DNA of 64,000 bases from Centrapalus pauciflorus. Taxonomy: Eukaryota; Streptophyta; Magnoliopsida; Asterales; Asteraceae. Positions 51,101 through 64,000 of the stretch are shown one piece after another (the first letter of the stretch is position 1; each line of letters starts with the position of its first letter). A model generated the notes under the pieces. It did no database searches. It saw nothing but the letters and a program-made list of their open reading frames with translations, and was not told the DNA's origin. The DNA is taken from the NCBI GenBank assembly GCA_020465985.1, contig JAANYP010006648.1:337501-401500 (forward strand), written 5' to 3'. The position numbers and the translations under genes were made by a program.

Positions 51101-54100
51101 AAAGGTCAAGAAGGGTTTGGAGCTAGAATTGACCCAGTGGCGGACCCAGGTTTCCAGGTTGCCGGTTGCACGAAAATTTTGAATAACTAACTTAAAGTAA
51201 CAAACTTGATTATTATCATATTGGGCAAGCTTTAATGTCTACTATGGGACGCTGATTGTTGTTGAAGTGTTAATGTCTACTTAAATAATTAAGGGCAAAG
51301 CTGTGAAAGCTCAAGGCGCACCTAAGCGCAAAGGGCTCCCAGGGGCCTAGGCGTGATGTGCATGCGCAGGCACGTGCCTCAAAATGCGAGGCGCATCATG
51401 TTAAAAAAATGAAAAAAATTATGTATATGATGTCTAGTTGTCTACACAATTTAACTAGCAAAAAAAAACATTTATAATATAAAAAAAACTATGTTCTATG
51501 TTGCCTAGTTGTATTAAGACATAATACCAAGGTGTTGTCTTTTGCATAAGTGATAAGTGACTGAAAACTGATCGCAGTGCTGATTGATAAGTGATTGACA
51601 CTGATTACTGATTAATAAGCTCGTTTCTTTTGTATGCTGAATCTGTATTATATATATAAATCTAAGAACAAAACTTGAACACAAGAATAATACGCTTATA
51701 TCAACTTTCTTTAACATATAAACATAAATAAATCTGAATAGTCAAATTTGTAAATAAATATAAAATGTATTTCAACATTCTTTACCATATAAACAAGAAA
51801 AAAATTGGAAAAATCAAGAATCTTTAACATATAAACATGTATTTCAACTTTCTTTAATATATAAACAAGAAAATATCTAAAACATCAAGAATCTTTAACA
51901 TATAAACATGAATTTCAACTTTTCTTTATCATGGTCGGAGAGCAGGTGGGGTGTAGTCAGATTGGAATTTTTTATCATAATTTCTAAATTATAAATCCAA
52001 CTTGTTCATAAATAGTCAAATATAAATATTTAATTACACCAATGTTATTAAAAGCCTGCGCCTCTGCAACTAAGTCCCTCAGGCCAGCTATTTCAGGCTT
52101 GGCGCCTTTAAGATGTTCAGGAGCGCCTTGTACGACTAGTCCTAGGGAGTTAGGCGAGAGTCGAGGGTCTTGTTTCATAAACATCTATTAGGAATTTAAG
52201 ACATAAAACATAGTTTGCATGGTCAATTATACCCCCAGAAAACATCAAAGGTTGCCTATTTAGAAGGTTGACTTCGTCCTTCTGGTTTGCCTTACGCAAT
52301 CTTTTGGAACATTTTACTTTGTTTGCCACTACTAATAATTATGGATTGAGGTAGTGTATTTGATATTATATCTATAATTCTACACGATATGCTTTATTTT
52401 GTCTTTATGGTAACATTGTCATGTAAAGTATTTTCTAAATTTTAGTTGGTTCACTTCGCTCGGGCCCTCGCCTTTTTGCGCCTCTCGACTTAGTCCCTAA
52501 TCAAGGCATGTCGCCTCAAGTGCGACTTTCGCTTTTAATAACATTGAATTACACAAACATAATTTCAATGTATTTTCTAATAACTTAAATTATTTTTAGC
52601 AAAAAAATTATTTAGTACATTAACGTAATAAAATAGTTTGATGAAAACATATAAAAGATAACAATGGAAAAATATTTTATTAAATGAAACATATGATAAA
52701 TGGATTTTTAATAATTAAATTGAATATATAAAAGAAACGTAAAATAAATAAATTAAATATTCTAATGGGGATAATTTTTATAAAATAAAAAATAAATATA
52801 TTTTATAAAATAAATATATCTTGAAAAATAAAAATGTATAAATAATTCTAATAATTAAGGAGAGAGGGAGGAGAATTGTTTTTAGATTTAGAATAAGTGG
52901 GTAAAATATGCTGATTGAATAAATGATGATTTACCACTTATTGCTTATTGGAAAAGAACGCACTTATTAGCCAAAATCACTTACTGAATAAGTAAAATGA
53001 CTAAATAAGCACTTATTGTAGGAAAAAGAACACCCCCTAGTTACCAACTATGTAGTTGTCTAGTTGCATAAAAACATATGTATGATGCCTAGTTACTATA
53101 GTTGTCAATAGCGACGATAGCAGTCGCTATAGCGAATAGCGTAGCGTAGCGGCTATCGTCCGCTATTACCTTTTTTTATTTATTTTTAAATATATTTTAC
53201 ACACATACACACACACAAAAGACCTATTTACAAGAATTAGATGCTCTATGATTGGCTTTTAATAGTTTTAAAGACTTTATTTTGAAGTTAAAAACTTAAA
53301 ATGTTAAATACATTAAACAATTTAACGTAACATATAAATTTTGGCTTTAATACTATATCTCGCTAAACATGAAATAGCGGCCGCTATTGCTACGCTCAAT
53401 TGTAGCATATAGGTAGCTTGTCGCTATCGTCCGTTGTTCGCTATCAACAACTATACTAGTAGTTACATAATAAAGAATTGTTATATCAAGAAAACATATG
53501 TATGATGGCTAGTTGAGTAGTTGTCTACCCTTCTTAAACTCGTATTGCAACCGAGGCGCACCTTAATCGGGAAAAAGCCCCACACGCTGGGCCTTATGAG
53601 CCTCAGACTCTCAAAGCCTAGGCGCGCCTTTAACAACTATGATCAAGGGTGCACAATTATTCAGCCTGGACTGAGAAAACCCGAAGAACTGAACTGGGAT
53701 TGGAACTGGGGCTATGTTTTGTTCAGTTCTTTGTTCAAGAATTTTCAAAATCAGTTCTCGGGTAGGTTTGATCCAGTTCGAAACCAGATTCCAGCTGGTC
53801 CTCTTATATTTCAAACTTCAAATGACATCGTATTAGGTGTATACTTTTTTTTTTCTCCTAATTTTAACAGACCCCATTATGTTTTTGGTTTCATTCTGGT
53901 ACCAGTTCAGTCCAGACCAGTTTGGTTCCAATCCCATGCACAACCCCACATTTGAATATTTGATAATTCTCAATAAGCACAAAAATAAGTAGACCTTGTA
54001 TCTTGGTAACAGACCTTTAAAGTTCCATCTGTTGCCTGTTAGGTGTATGTTAGTAGCATGAGGCCTAATTAATCCACTTATTCATGAGGGACTTATTTCA

Positions 54101-56669
54101 GAAGTGCTTAAACATTATTCTACGTGAAATATGGTTCCAGCAGTTTAAATTGTATCTGCGTTTCCTACGAATCATATAGTTTGATGATAATACTAGTTTA
54201 TTGCATGGACTTGTTCGTTATCTTATTTTGGACATCTGGACAGGCCATAAACAGGGCTGAGAAAGGACAGCCAGTTGCGATTCTCCTATCTCCAAGCTCT
54301 CCATGCCCTATACACGGTGCCATAGATCCTCGGCATCTAACTGGCAGCCAGTTCACCAGTTTTCTCACAGCCCCTTTGCAGGCGTTTATCATCCTACTTG
54401 GCTTTTCAGGATCCGACATCCAAATGGTATGCCTTTTTGTCTTTTTGCCAAATTTGACCACGTTGGTTGCTGTACGTTGGCATAATGGTAGATTGGTAGA
54501 CTAAAACAGAGATCATAATTTCAGGAGAAGCTCAACAAGGCACAGAAGGTTCTTTCCTCATGTTTAGATAAGTGGGGAGAGATGTTGACATCTTTTGATG
54601 CACTTCATCCCGTCTGGGCTCAAATTTTAGGGGATCCATTCCTTCGGCGGCTGCTTTTACGGTACATTGCAAAACCTTTGCCATCCCATTTTACAAGGAA
54701 CTACGAACAATTTTGGAATTCATTGGTTTGGTGCAACTAAAAGAAATTAACTGTGGTTATGAACTTATTCTTGAGCATTAGTAAAATCATTCCATGTTCA
54801 TCCCAGCTTTATCAAAACTATCAGTTTGATACACATACTTGGACTTTAAAGTACCTAGTTGTAATGATTTTTCTATAGACCTAAATATTTAGACAGCGTA
54901 AGTTCTGGAGGAGGATGATGCCAAATAACATTAAGGGTTTGTCTAAAGCATCTCACTGGGAAATATTGTCAATTTGATCTTGAGCACTTTCAAGAAATAG
55001 AAAGCTGGCGATTTGGGGCTCCCTTACATGAGAAAGTGTAATGTCTTTTGGGACGGAGACATTGGAAGCAGGTTTAAGAAAACGAAATTCACATACGGAT
55101 CTGGGATCTCACACGTAGGGAAATGATCAAGACCTAGAAAAGTAAATACAAAACAGAAAATGGAAAACACAGGATATATGGGGCTTGGTCCATGAATGAC
55201 ATACGTCCAAGGTTGCACTACCGAGTCTTTTCAGTAGTTTCGGATTGGGGCTTACTATTACATAAGAGACATAATTATAAGAGAAAATTAGGCTGAAAAT
55301 CCATTACAGGCCTGGGCCAATTTATAATTTTTCTTCTAGGGTTTTCTGCCCCTGGAAACCCCTTCAAGGTTAGATTCCCCCTTGGTAATGGTGAATAAAC
55401 CACCTGACAACAAATTAGATCCATAACTTAATACAGAAGAAAGGGGGAAGTGATGGAGAGAGGGTGGAGGTGGGGTGAGGTAACGATATCAAGTTAATGT
55501 TAGATAGTTTCTTTATTAAGTGTCTATAAAAGGTTATTATTTTATTTGAAAGGCAAGTTAACCCCAAGAAGCTGAAACTTGTGGGAGTCAAACATAGGAC
55601 CTCCTTTAGAGGATCCTAAGGCTCAACCACTAAGCCAACCCTAGGGGTTTCTAAAAGGTTAAATATTGTCAGGGTGACAAAAACACTGAGAAACTAAAAC
55701 GAATTTGGAACTTACTATCAAGGAAAGTTCATCAGTTTTTTTATTCGGAATGTAGGGAGATTGGACATGCTTGGATCCCTTCATAGGCACTAAACATCTG
55801 GTCGTATCTTTCTCAAAGTTGGTTTTCTGTTGTTATTGTTGTTTTTTTTTCTTTGGGGGGTGGATATTTAAAATTTCCATCCTTGAAAGGTGGATTCCTT
55901 TAAGCAAGCTATCTATACAGGCATTGGATATTTGCTTTGTATTATGTGGTTTTCAAATTCACGATGTTACAATATGTCTTAATCTATATACATCAATTAA
56001 TACTTGATATGAGTATATGATAATTTAACAGTATAATAAAGTATACTGGTGGAATAATTGCGGAGGAGGTATTTATCCACATCATTATAACACAGAAACA
56101 TTGTTGTCAATGTAAGTTGATTTTAATACAGTGCAAGTCTTTAAATTTAGCATCTTGGTGTATTTTATTGGTTTTTTAAGATAACATCACTTTTGTTGGT
56201 ATAATTATCAGACCACTAAATTTTCTTACATTAAAAAAAACCAGGATAATCATTTATAAATGGCGCAATCTCAACTAAGAACTAGTTGATGGATCAAATA
56301 TAATTTTCTACTGATGGAAGAAGTTTTGCTCTGTTTTTAACAGTTATTTTTTTACGTATTACTTTGGTTTAGGTTGTTCCCTTTCTATATATACAGTATA
56401 TTTTGGATCCAAAGTTTAAAGGTTGAAACATCTTTTGACCTTCCAGGTTTATATTCTGTCGGGCAGTGCTAACACTATATGCTCCTACCTCCGGCAAAAA
56501 GGAATATCTTCCTGAATGTTCGCCTTCACTTCCTGATGCTTTCTTGCCAACAACTCCATCGTCTATCACAGCAGTTCTACAAATAGCTGATATATTTGGT
56601 GCAGCAACGATGTTCAACAACATCAGGGAAAGGATCATGCTTCCTGATGAACAGGTTTCATCTCCATGA
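45117..56669 (+). CDS. SCAI family (DUF3550/UPF0682) protein
   Basis: Ten exons: 45117-45238, 47710-48097, 48403-48603, 48715-48960, 49099-49165, 49241-49468, 50558-50649, 54244-54426, 54525-54661, 56447-56669. They total 1887 nt (628 aa) with consistent phases. The product starts MSQNDAANANIQVSQ and reads YWSLVAKADKKFSKIRDLP, then VFKVYTKLWKFQQENR, RIGQLYFGQYMRTS, EAYIFYEAVLTREYFKDGLF, NKQLRFLARFLTVCLVLNRR, MLQCLEWEPSGSFYQ, PLFLVIDSDNSKAF, EKGQPVAILLSPSSP, FLTAPLQAFIILLGFSGSD and DPFLRRLLLRFIFCRAVLTL. These are the conserved blocks of plant SCAI homologues. The animal protein represses RhoA/MRTF-SRF transcription and acts in DNA double-strand break repair; the plant role is not established. 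Intron 7 (50650-54243, 3.6 kb) begins GC rather than GT and is stuffed with hAT elements. The last residues (ATMFNNIRERIMLPDEQVSSP) are the least certain, as a further donor gtttca follows GAACAG at 56654. Confidence 0.92.
46591..47322. mobile_element. MULE-like element in intron 1 of the SCAI-like gene
   Basis: Left end GGGTTTATATTGACGAAAAC and right end, reverse-complemented, GGGTTTATATTGAAAAAAAC, followed inward by caacrtac on both sides. Flanks are taataaata (46582-46590) and taataaaat (47323-47331), 7 of 9 positions matching. 732 bp with internal inverted blocks (46620-46990) and no ORF. Its ends resemble those of the palindromic MITE family at 10755 and 57600. Confidence 0.7.
49986..50282 (-). 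other. unassigned 98-codon antisense ORF in intron 6
   Basis: ATG-initiated frame (MTAKVHVLGPFQSQILLIP at its start, rich in Pro, Gln and Ser later) lying antisense in intron 6 of the SCAI-like gene (49469-50557). Its base composition is less AT-rich than the surrounding intron, but I recognise no domain and see no second exon. It may be chance or an inserted fragment. Confidence 0.2.
52040..52546. mobile_element. non-autonomous hAT element, GGCGC-motif type
   Basis: Perfect 8-bp TSD aattacac (52032-52039 and 52547-52554). Termini are CAATGTTATTAAAAGCCTGC and, reverse-complemented, CAATGTTATTAAAAGCGAAA. Subterminal words of the gcgcct / aggcgc type occur at both ends (gcctgcgcctctgc, cttggcgcc, ctcgcctttttgcgcc). 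507 bp in intron 7 of the SCAI-like gene. Related GGCGC-rich pieces at 51300-51400 and 53540-53640 may be ends of another copy. Confidence 0.9.
53098..53454. mobile_element. hAT-like element, TAGCGA-motif type
   Basis: Ends TAGTTGTCAATAGCGACGA and, reverse-complemented, TAGTTGTTGATAGCGAACA. Both subterminal zones are dense arrays of tagcg / cgcta words (gcgaatagcgtagcgtagcg left; cgctattgctacgctc and cgctatcgtccg right) around an AT-rich core. I could not read a clean 8-bp TSD; agttac occurs on both sides but displaced by several bases. In intron 7 of the SCAI-like gene. Confidence 0.7.
53645..53950. repeat. hAT-like candidate, GGTTC/CCAGTT-motif type
   Basis: Between agggtgcacaattattcagc and ccaatcccatgcacaacccc the sequence is full of ctggt, ccagtt and gttc words in both orientations, much like the other motif-array elements. 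Ends match only weakly (gggtgcacaat against ggttgtgcatggg) and no TSD was seen. The 144-codon ORF across it reads these words and is not a gene. Confidence 0.4.
55552..55650 (-). mobile_element. tRNA-derived SINE (third family)
   Basis: On the minus strand: agggttggcttagtggttga (A-box-like), then a B-box-like tatgtttgactcccac, then a short tail. Box spacing fits an RNA polymerase III internal promoter. In intron 9 of the SCAI-like gene, antisense to it. Length is about 100 bp, so probably truncated. Confidence 0.6.
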
Positions 56670-57599
56670 CACTTTGCTTAGGCAGAAAATAGTGTACCAT
56701 TAGTACGATTTTACAAGTGTTAATTTCTCTTTTGTTTTGTTATATATTTATGGATTACCATCCTTATTTCTCTTGTATACGATAACTGCAAAGATCTGTT
56801 TTAATATATCAGTTACAATTGAGGGATATCTACACCAGTAGTCACTGCATCAAATCTGTGCAGCAAGTGTAAAAGTGCAGATCATAAGGCATTACATGAT
56901 TCGAGTGACTATAGTTCTTAGCGTACCATAGTGGACTAATATTTCTGTGATATTTATGGGCATTTGTTTTATCTTTTGATCAAATATGCATTTGTCGGGA
57001 ACCTCACATCACTAAAACTTTAGCAATTTGTCTATCTGTTCATCCATCTTGCATAACGTGAATAGCATGATTTAAGCCCAGAGCCTGTACTAAAATGCAT
57101 TGAACATTCAATTGTTTGCACACAATTCTAGAAAACATGGGCAATTTTGGTTAAAGTTGTTTTTCCATAATGCCCTTTTGAAAAGATGGGTGTCCCATGC
57201 TTGGCCTTTTTTGCTTAAAATGGGCTGGAGTTGGTAACTTTCATGTGATAGCAAGCGTGATAACCTATTATGTTGTCTCTCTGTATCCCCCCTGAATCTA
57301 GGAATTTCTATGAACATAGTGTTTTGTACGTATCATTGAATGTTTGAAAAATATGATATGGCACTCAGAGCACAGTTTTTCTTTCTTCGAGTTTAAGATT
57401 TCATTTTCATCGGATTGTCATGTCATCGTTTCACTATTTATATGATCATCTAACCTTTATAGTCCATTAAACTCTATAAAATTTAATAGATTGCATCTAT
57501 TGATACCTTATTTTTTGTTTGTTAACAAATTTATAAAAGAGTATGATATTGCGTAACATTCAAATATTTACATTAACTATAAATTATGGATTACATAGA

Positions 57600-57832
57600 A
57601 AACCTCAAGTTATTCTTTTCTTATTGGTTTAATGAAATTTAGACATTAGAACCCGGTTTTTCAAGTTTTTAAAACCCGGTTCACAAATTATAACCGGGGT
57701 CTAATTTCCAAAATTTCACTGAACCAATAACAAAAGAATAACTTGAGGTTTTTTATGGAAAAAAATAACATGGAGGGACGAAAACGCAAAAAACATGAAA
57801 ACATGTTGGTTTTTTTCATAATAAACCCTTTC
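57600..57832. mobile_element. second copy of the palindromic MULE-type MITE, one arm truncated
   Basis: Shares with 10755-11060 the core aaaacccggttcacaaatta with taaccggggtctaat, then gagggacgaaaacgcaaaa and the end gttggtttttttcataataa with accc. The left arm stops at aaaacctcaagttattcttt, about 70 bp short of its terminus, so no TSD can be read. Confidence 0.85.
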
Positions 57833-60519
57833 TAATATATACATACATTAAAGTTCGTTTATAAAAGTAATACATTTTATAAACTTGATTATATATTATA
57901 TTATTATATAGGCTATTTACCCTACGTATTACTTTTAATACGAAGAATGATTGAATTGTACCTGAGAGAACGGGTTTGTCCACCAAGGATTTAGTGGAAC
58001 TTAACTTGATTAAGAAATCCATTAAGGTTTTAAGGTATCAACTCGACTTTAGGGCTCCATTATTGGAGCATAAAGCAAGAAAAGTTAAAATTAGGGTTTT
58101 ATTATTGGAGGAAAAAAGCTGGAACAATACAATGAAATATTAATAGAAAACTTGATTTGACATCCATGGTTAAAATGTCTGTGTACTTATTATATGTATA
58201 TAATCATGTGATGCATCGTGTAGTTGACAATTTATTTTGGAGTACAACGTGGATTTTGAACTATATAAATAATTTAGAAAATCCACATAAGCATATAGAT
58301 CTTTTTCATACTTCTAAAAACAGTTACACAAATATAAGATCATTACCGGTAGAATCAGTAATCAAAAGTACCATCTCAACAATAAATTTTAATTACAAGT
58401 ATCAATAGGATAAAAAATAACTAGATTAGTCATTTGAGTAATTTCAGTAAAATAACATACGTTTGTACGACTTTAACCCAATTTTAATTAATATTCATAA
58501 AAATCCTTATATAAATCTATATATAAACTTCAAATCTATATATAATAAACAAGAACATTTTTTACCACTTGTCATCATATTAAGCCTTTACTTTTTCATT
58601 TTCCCTCCTAAACTTCCTTAATTACTTTATTTAATATGTAATGTAATTAATTGACCAACTTATTCCCTTCAATGTTTTTTAAATTTAAATATCAACCAAC
58701 TAACTACATTTCAATAAAAAAATCTTTATATTTAAATCAAAACTATATTTTAATAAAACCTTCACTTTTTTACTTAATTTGTTGTTTTTTGTTGATAATT
58801 TATTTAAATCATAACTATATTTTAATAAATATCTATTAACCGATAATGTTAGTACAAATAAAATCTTTTATGTTTGTTTATTTAAATACCAATATTTATA
58901 AGTTTTTGGTACAGAAGTATATACTTTATTATTTCATAGTATTTCAATAACTCATTTATAGTAGTTTATCATTAGTATTTTAAGATATTTTTTATATTTA
59001 TAATAAAATTTTAAGTTTATTTACATGTTTTAAGAAATAAATAAATTATTATAGTCAGTGTAATACACGGGATAATACACTAGTAATTATTTATAAAATA
59101 AAAAACCTTAAATTATATCAATTAAAAATATATAAATACGTAATAAAATTTTAAAATAAAATTCTGAAAATAAAATAATATTATACTTTAAATTAAAACA
59201 TACATTATTAATAAAGAGCTTCAGAAAAGATAAACAAATAATTTTATTTATAAAATAAAATAGAAGGTAAATTTAAATTATTACTTTTAATATACATAAA
59301 CTTCAATAAATAATTAACTCTATTTAGTATTTAACATTCTAATGATATTACTGTCATCATTATCTATTTAAAATTTGTTAATTTTTAGTTGATCTAAATA
59401 GTAATTTAAAAACAATATCTTAAAAATATATAATGCATCTATGAACTTCAAATAATATTTATAAAGTAAAAATCTTAAATTATATCAATTAAAAATATAC
59501 AAATATATTAAAAAACTTTAGAAAGAAAGATTATATTTGAAAGAAAAAAAGATATTAATAACATATGTCACAACATCTTTTGTTTTTTATTATATAAGTT
59601 TTATTTAATCAAATTATATATTAAGAATTAGTCATGTATATAAGTATATAGTGTCATCAATAAACAAAACTTAAGTTCCTTTTGTACTCCATAATATCAT
59701 GGAATTCCCTGCGACGACCAATTAAGACTCAAACAAAATGTCTTAATTGATCTCGGTTAGGTTCAGTATGGGTTTTCGTTGATGATGATTAGAACGTACC
59801 TTTTTAATTCATGGAGCTAATTAAATAACTGTGATAAACCATAATGTAAGAGAAAACTAGCTAGTTGATCGACAGTATGTGGTTATACACACACACACAT
59901 ACACACACAATACACCATAATTAAGAACGTAAATGACATTTAAACCTAGCTAACTAATACATTTAGATAAACTGCGTACACTAGTTAGGTCTAATGTTCA
60001 ATTCGATCTGTTTATTGATGTGAAAGCTTGACCTTTACGCATTTCAAATAGAGGTAGATTGGGGTTGCAACATGATTTGTTTGCATAAAAATATGATCCG
60101 CGATTACACACACTATATACATATTCTTACATGTCCTTAGCTAACATTTTACTACTACTTGTATACTTTCTTACTAGCTAGTTTGGTTATTAAGATAACA
60201 CGTATTTCAAGAACATACATACATACACATATAGAAATGAGATCGAATGAGAAGTTAAATATTTATGAGAAATGTTGTATCAAGAAACAAATTATCATGA
60301 TTCAACAAAAAAGTGTTGTATCAAAAGGGGACCTATCAAAAAATATATTATAATAAAAGATGGGACCTAAATTTGTTGTTAAAATATATTGCTCCTTTTA
60401 TTTCTAGCAAATATTTATTTTTTCATAGAATCCACACACACACATATGTATATTCAAGTTCAAAAGAATACCTATGAAACCCAGTTTACCCGAAGGTAGC
60501 TAATATAATTTTGTAAATA

Positions 60520-60678
60520 CCAATAGGGTTTAGCCCATTTGGTAAGAGGGGTGTGATATAAGTGTGAGGTCACGGGTTCGACTTCCGTCGAAGGCAAGTT
60601 GGAATTTAGGTGGTGGAAGTAAATTCTGAAGTCCCCACTCGGGGCAAATGAGTAGTTTAGGACTAGATTAGTTTGCTG
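60520..60678 (+). mobile_element. tRNA-derived SINE (same family as 7892)
   Basis: Starts ccaatagggtttagcccatt, with A-box-like TAGCCCATTTGGTAAGAGG and B-box-like CACGGGTTCGACTTCCG, and ends in the family-specific body (ggtggaagtaaattctgaag, ccccactcggggcaaatgag). It runs straight into a (TA)n tract at 60679. Same body as the minus-strand copy at 7892-8022. Confidence 0.85.
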
Positions 60679-61220
<542 letters not shown>

Positions 61221-61223
<3 letters not shown>

Positions 61224-61558
61224 ATGTAAATTTCGCACACATTCATATTCTTTATGTCATTAAAAATCCCGTGAATAGTTATTAACTTTCATGTGAATGC
61301 TCTTGTAAGTGATTATCATTCACATGATTTTAAGGGCCCAAATAATATAAAAATTACATATCATGTAAACATTGATTTAAATATTCATACAAGTACATGA
61401 AATCATGCATCACATAAATATATGTTCACATATATAAAAATTTATGTAAGTGTAAGTTCATATCATTTTTCTTTATAATGTTAATTAAAATGTGTTTTTT
61501 TAAAGATGGTAAATTTTGATACGTTGCATAATAAGTTATACTCGCTATAACCCTATTA
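61221..61558. mobile_element. TA-bounded element, diverged copy 2
   Basis: Shares with copy 1 the block gcatcacataaatatatgtt followed by cacatat and aaatttatgtaagtgt, and a diverged end (ggtaaattttgatacgttgc, then ataagttatactcgctataa). It starts at the (TA)n tract ending at 61220 and stops at a short tatatata at 61559, so it too is enclosed by TA repeats. Confidence 0.55.
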
Positions 61559-64000
61559 TATATATACACACACCCCTCATAGCAGTTCATCATCTAACTA
61601 TATTAGGTATTGGAAATTGTTGAATTGGATTCTCCTTAATGTACTTCCATAAAAGTTAGTGGATAGGGTCGAGAGTCTAACTTACTTTGATTTAATTATT
61701 GAAAAAGCCATTCTTCTATAGTTCTATTCTATATATATGGAGATAGATTATAATATTTTGGGGGCCCATTCCATTTGTTTGATATAATGACATTTAAGAA
61801 AAAAAAAATGTTTTTTAATGGCATAAAGTTTGGTGGTATGGGAATATTATATATATGGCAGATAATTTCTGGCTCCAACACACTATTATTATTACTTTAC
61901 TAAAATATTTAATTAAAATAATTGATCATTGGGGGCCACCGGATTTGAGCGTGGATTAATGATAATTAAATTTTAATCTTAGGCCCGTAGAAAAATTTCT
62001 GGCTTGGCTTGGTTGATGATACAACCAATGAAAATTAATTTTTAATTTAATAAAATATAAGGTCATAGATAAAGACTTCTGTTTAATTATTTAACTTTTC
62101 TAATAACTTGAGGCAAGCTATATATAGTTTATTTATTTAATTTCTTTCTCTCATATAGTAATTTAAAGTTTTGGATATTATAATTTATTAATTAGCAACG
62201 ACATTGAATAAAAAAAATAGACAAGATATATATACAAATAAAATTAAACCTGGTCTTGTTTTCAAATTAACATTTGCGTATTTAACAAATAAAATAATGT
62301 GAAAATGGCAACATCTTTTCATTGAATGATTGAATTTAATTGAGAGATCCATGAAAGCTAATTAAGATGATCTTGGTATATATACTTCAAATTATATAAG
62401 TGTCTAGCTTTATGGAAAATTAGTCTCCATTTTCCAAAACAATACACATAATTAATTTTTAACTCTATCTTTAATATTCAAAAAAATAATGTCGTTTTAA
62501 TTTAATATTTAAGTGATTAAACAAATGAATCACAAAATGTAATTACACACAAACTTCCGTCTAAATTTATGAATAAAGTTTTTTTTAAAGAATTTATGCA
62601 TAAACTAGTGGTTCAAGAGAACTATTTTTACAATCATATATACATTTTTTTTGGAAGGCTAGAGTTTATAAACCAAAAAAGACTAAAGAGGAAAATTACA
62701 AGGTTCCTCTTCAAACAGGAGATCGAGATAACCCAAGTCAGACTAACCAAAGAACCACAAGACAATCCCTAAAGGAAAGGAAAAACTAATACGAAACCTA
62801 ACCAAAGTCTAAAGAGATGTCTCATAGGGATTACAAGTCCAATTATCAATAGATCTTTTTTATTTATCTATATATGTAACAAACTAATCTTTTTATCAAT
62901 CAATTCATACAAGCATTTTTTATTTATTTACCATTTTTATCAATATACACCATAACACAATGAATGTGTGTTTGTGTGTGCATGTGTGTATGCAATCAAT
63001 GTATACACAAACTCAATAAGACCGCCTAAATAGTAAACTAACTTAAGTGCAAACGGAGTGGTCACTCTGAGCACCATCGAGGTTGCCTCGATCATAGGCT
63101 ATACCTAGTAGGGAATACCACCCAGACTTCTTCAGACCCGACCAAAACCTCCCGCTTCGGTCTTCCTACCTCTAAGCGGCTTCCTCCTCTCTATCTCTTT
63201 CTATAAGTCTATAAATAATTGGTATTGGGATAAAAAGAAGAGTATTTTCATCATTTCAAAAGATACAAAGATGAAAGGAATGAAAAGAAACAATCGTGAC
63301 AAGAAAAACGAGATTTGGGAATAATGGGCACTTCTACCACCCTAATTAAGCATTTTAGTTAGTTTCATTTATGTCAATTTCATAATAAATTAGTAACAAG
63401 ATATAAAATGACAAATAACATTGGTTAACTTGTAGCAAAATTCATAACGTTGTTCAAACTAAATATAAAAAAAAGTTCAAGGCTTGGTTGTTTTGGTTTA
63501 TTTGGATACGCGCGATATGGTTGTACATGTGGTGGATGTGTCTAAATGAACCCTCTCTATGTGTCAAATGAACCCCTATTTTATGTTTATCCATTCACAT
63601 CAATTTGTTTTTTTAATATATTTTAAATATTAAAATAGACACATAAATTCATATTTTTGACGAAGAATTTAAATAACATAAACCATACGTGAGTAAGATG
63701 AAAAACTAGAAGTATAGTAGGTGGTAGGGTAAAGGTGTTAAAATTAAGATTGAAGAGTGATGGGGAATTGAAGTTAGGTAAAATTGATGTGGAAGGAGAT
63801 GAATTAAAGGGTGATCCAAGATCTTGTAGGCTATAATATAATAGATCAGTTGGATCACTGGATTGGCTTAACTTCAGATCGATCAGTACTGTCACACTAC
63901 TGATTCTTTTTCTTTCTTTTTTTTTTTTTTTTCTGCTTCTGGTGTTGTTGTTGTGTGTGTTTTCAATCGAGTGTTGTTGTGTGTCATCTCTTCATTGGCT

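Noticed and set aside
53521..53955. 144-codon plus-strand ORF in the SCAI-like intron
   Set aside because: It reads through GGCGC- and ccagtt-word repeats of hAT-like elements and has no coding signature.
63623..63895. 90-codon minus-strand frame near the window end
   Set aside because: No ATG, frame ends in AT-rich sequence, and no family resemblance; the leader-like sequence above it is suggestive but insufficient.

Overview
This is nuclear DNA from a flowering plant, most likely a eudicot. Genes are sparse, intron-rich and AT-rich, intergenic space is full of small DNA transposons and SINEs, and GT-AG introns (plus two apparent GC-AG introns) can be read by eye. The repeat flavour (Ac-like hATs, MULE-type MITEs, a long LTR running from TGAAACACCC to GATGTTACA) would suit an asterid such as a composite, but the species cannot be fixed from this sequence alone.

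Four intact genes are supported. (1) 62-2020 (+): an intronless PLS/E-class pentatricopeptide repeat protein, presumably an organellar RNA factor. (2) 15105-16866 (+): a three-exon bHLH transcription factor of the bHLH10/89/91 (rice EAT1/TIP2-like) tapetum group, 389 aa. (3) 22998-38403 (-): a 17-exon gene for an AASDH/AAE19-type protein of 1177 aa with an adenylation domain, a phosphopantetheine carrier domain and a C-terminal PQQ-like beta-propeller. (4) 45117-56669 (+): a 10-exon SCAI (DUF3550/UPF0682) family gene, 628 aa. All exon chains were joined by hand and every junction keeps the reading frame.

Broken genes: a LYR-domain mitochondrial assembly factor-like pseudogene (4619-4856), a 5'-truncated pectin methylesterase fragment (19916-20599), a LINE reverse-transcriptase fragment split in two (39706-39926 and 43218-43880), and a 59-bp plastid trnL-UAA fragment (2530-2588).

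The rest is transposon strata. Exact target-site duplications (TSDs) could be read for hAT elements (11404-12213, 18550-19174, 52040-52546; near-exact for 31653-32084), MULE-type elements (10755-11060, 24058-24383, 36718-37764; imperfect for 46591-47322), Tourist/Harbinger-like MITEs (8092-8399, 20829-21201) and a solo LTR (39927-43217). The most striking locus is 19340-22020. There a tandem repeat array was interrupted by a long-TIR element carrying the pectinesterase fragment, and one TIR of that element was itself hit by a Tourist-like MITE. A second theme is a group of non-autonomous hAT-like elements whose interiors are arrays of a short motif that differs for each element. A third is a MITE-like inverted-repeat element bounded by (TA)n microsatellites near 60.7-61.6 kb.

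The four genes show no sign of acting together; they are ordinary neighbours on a plant chromosome. Introns of genes 3 and 4 carry most of the genic transposon load.
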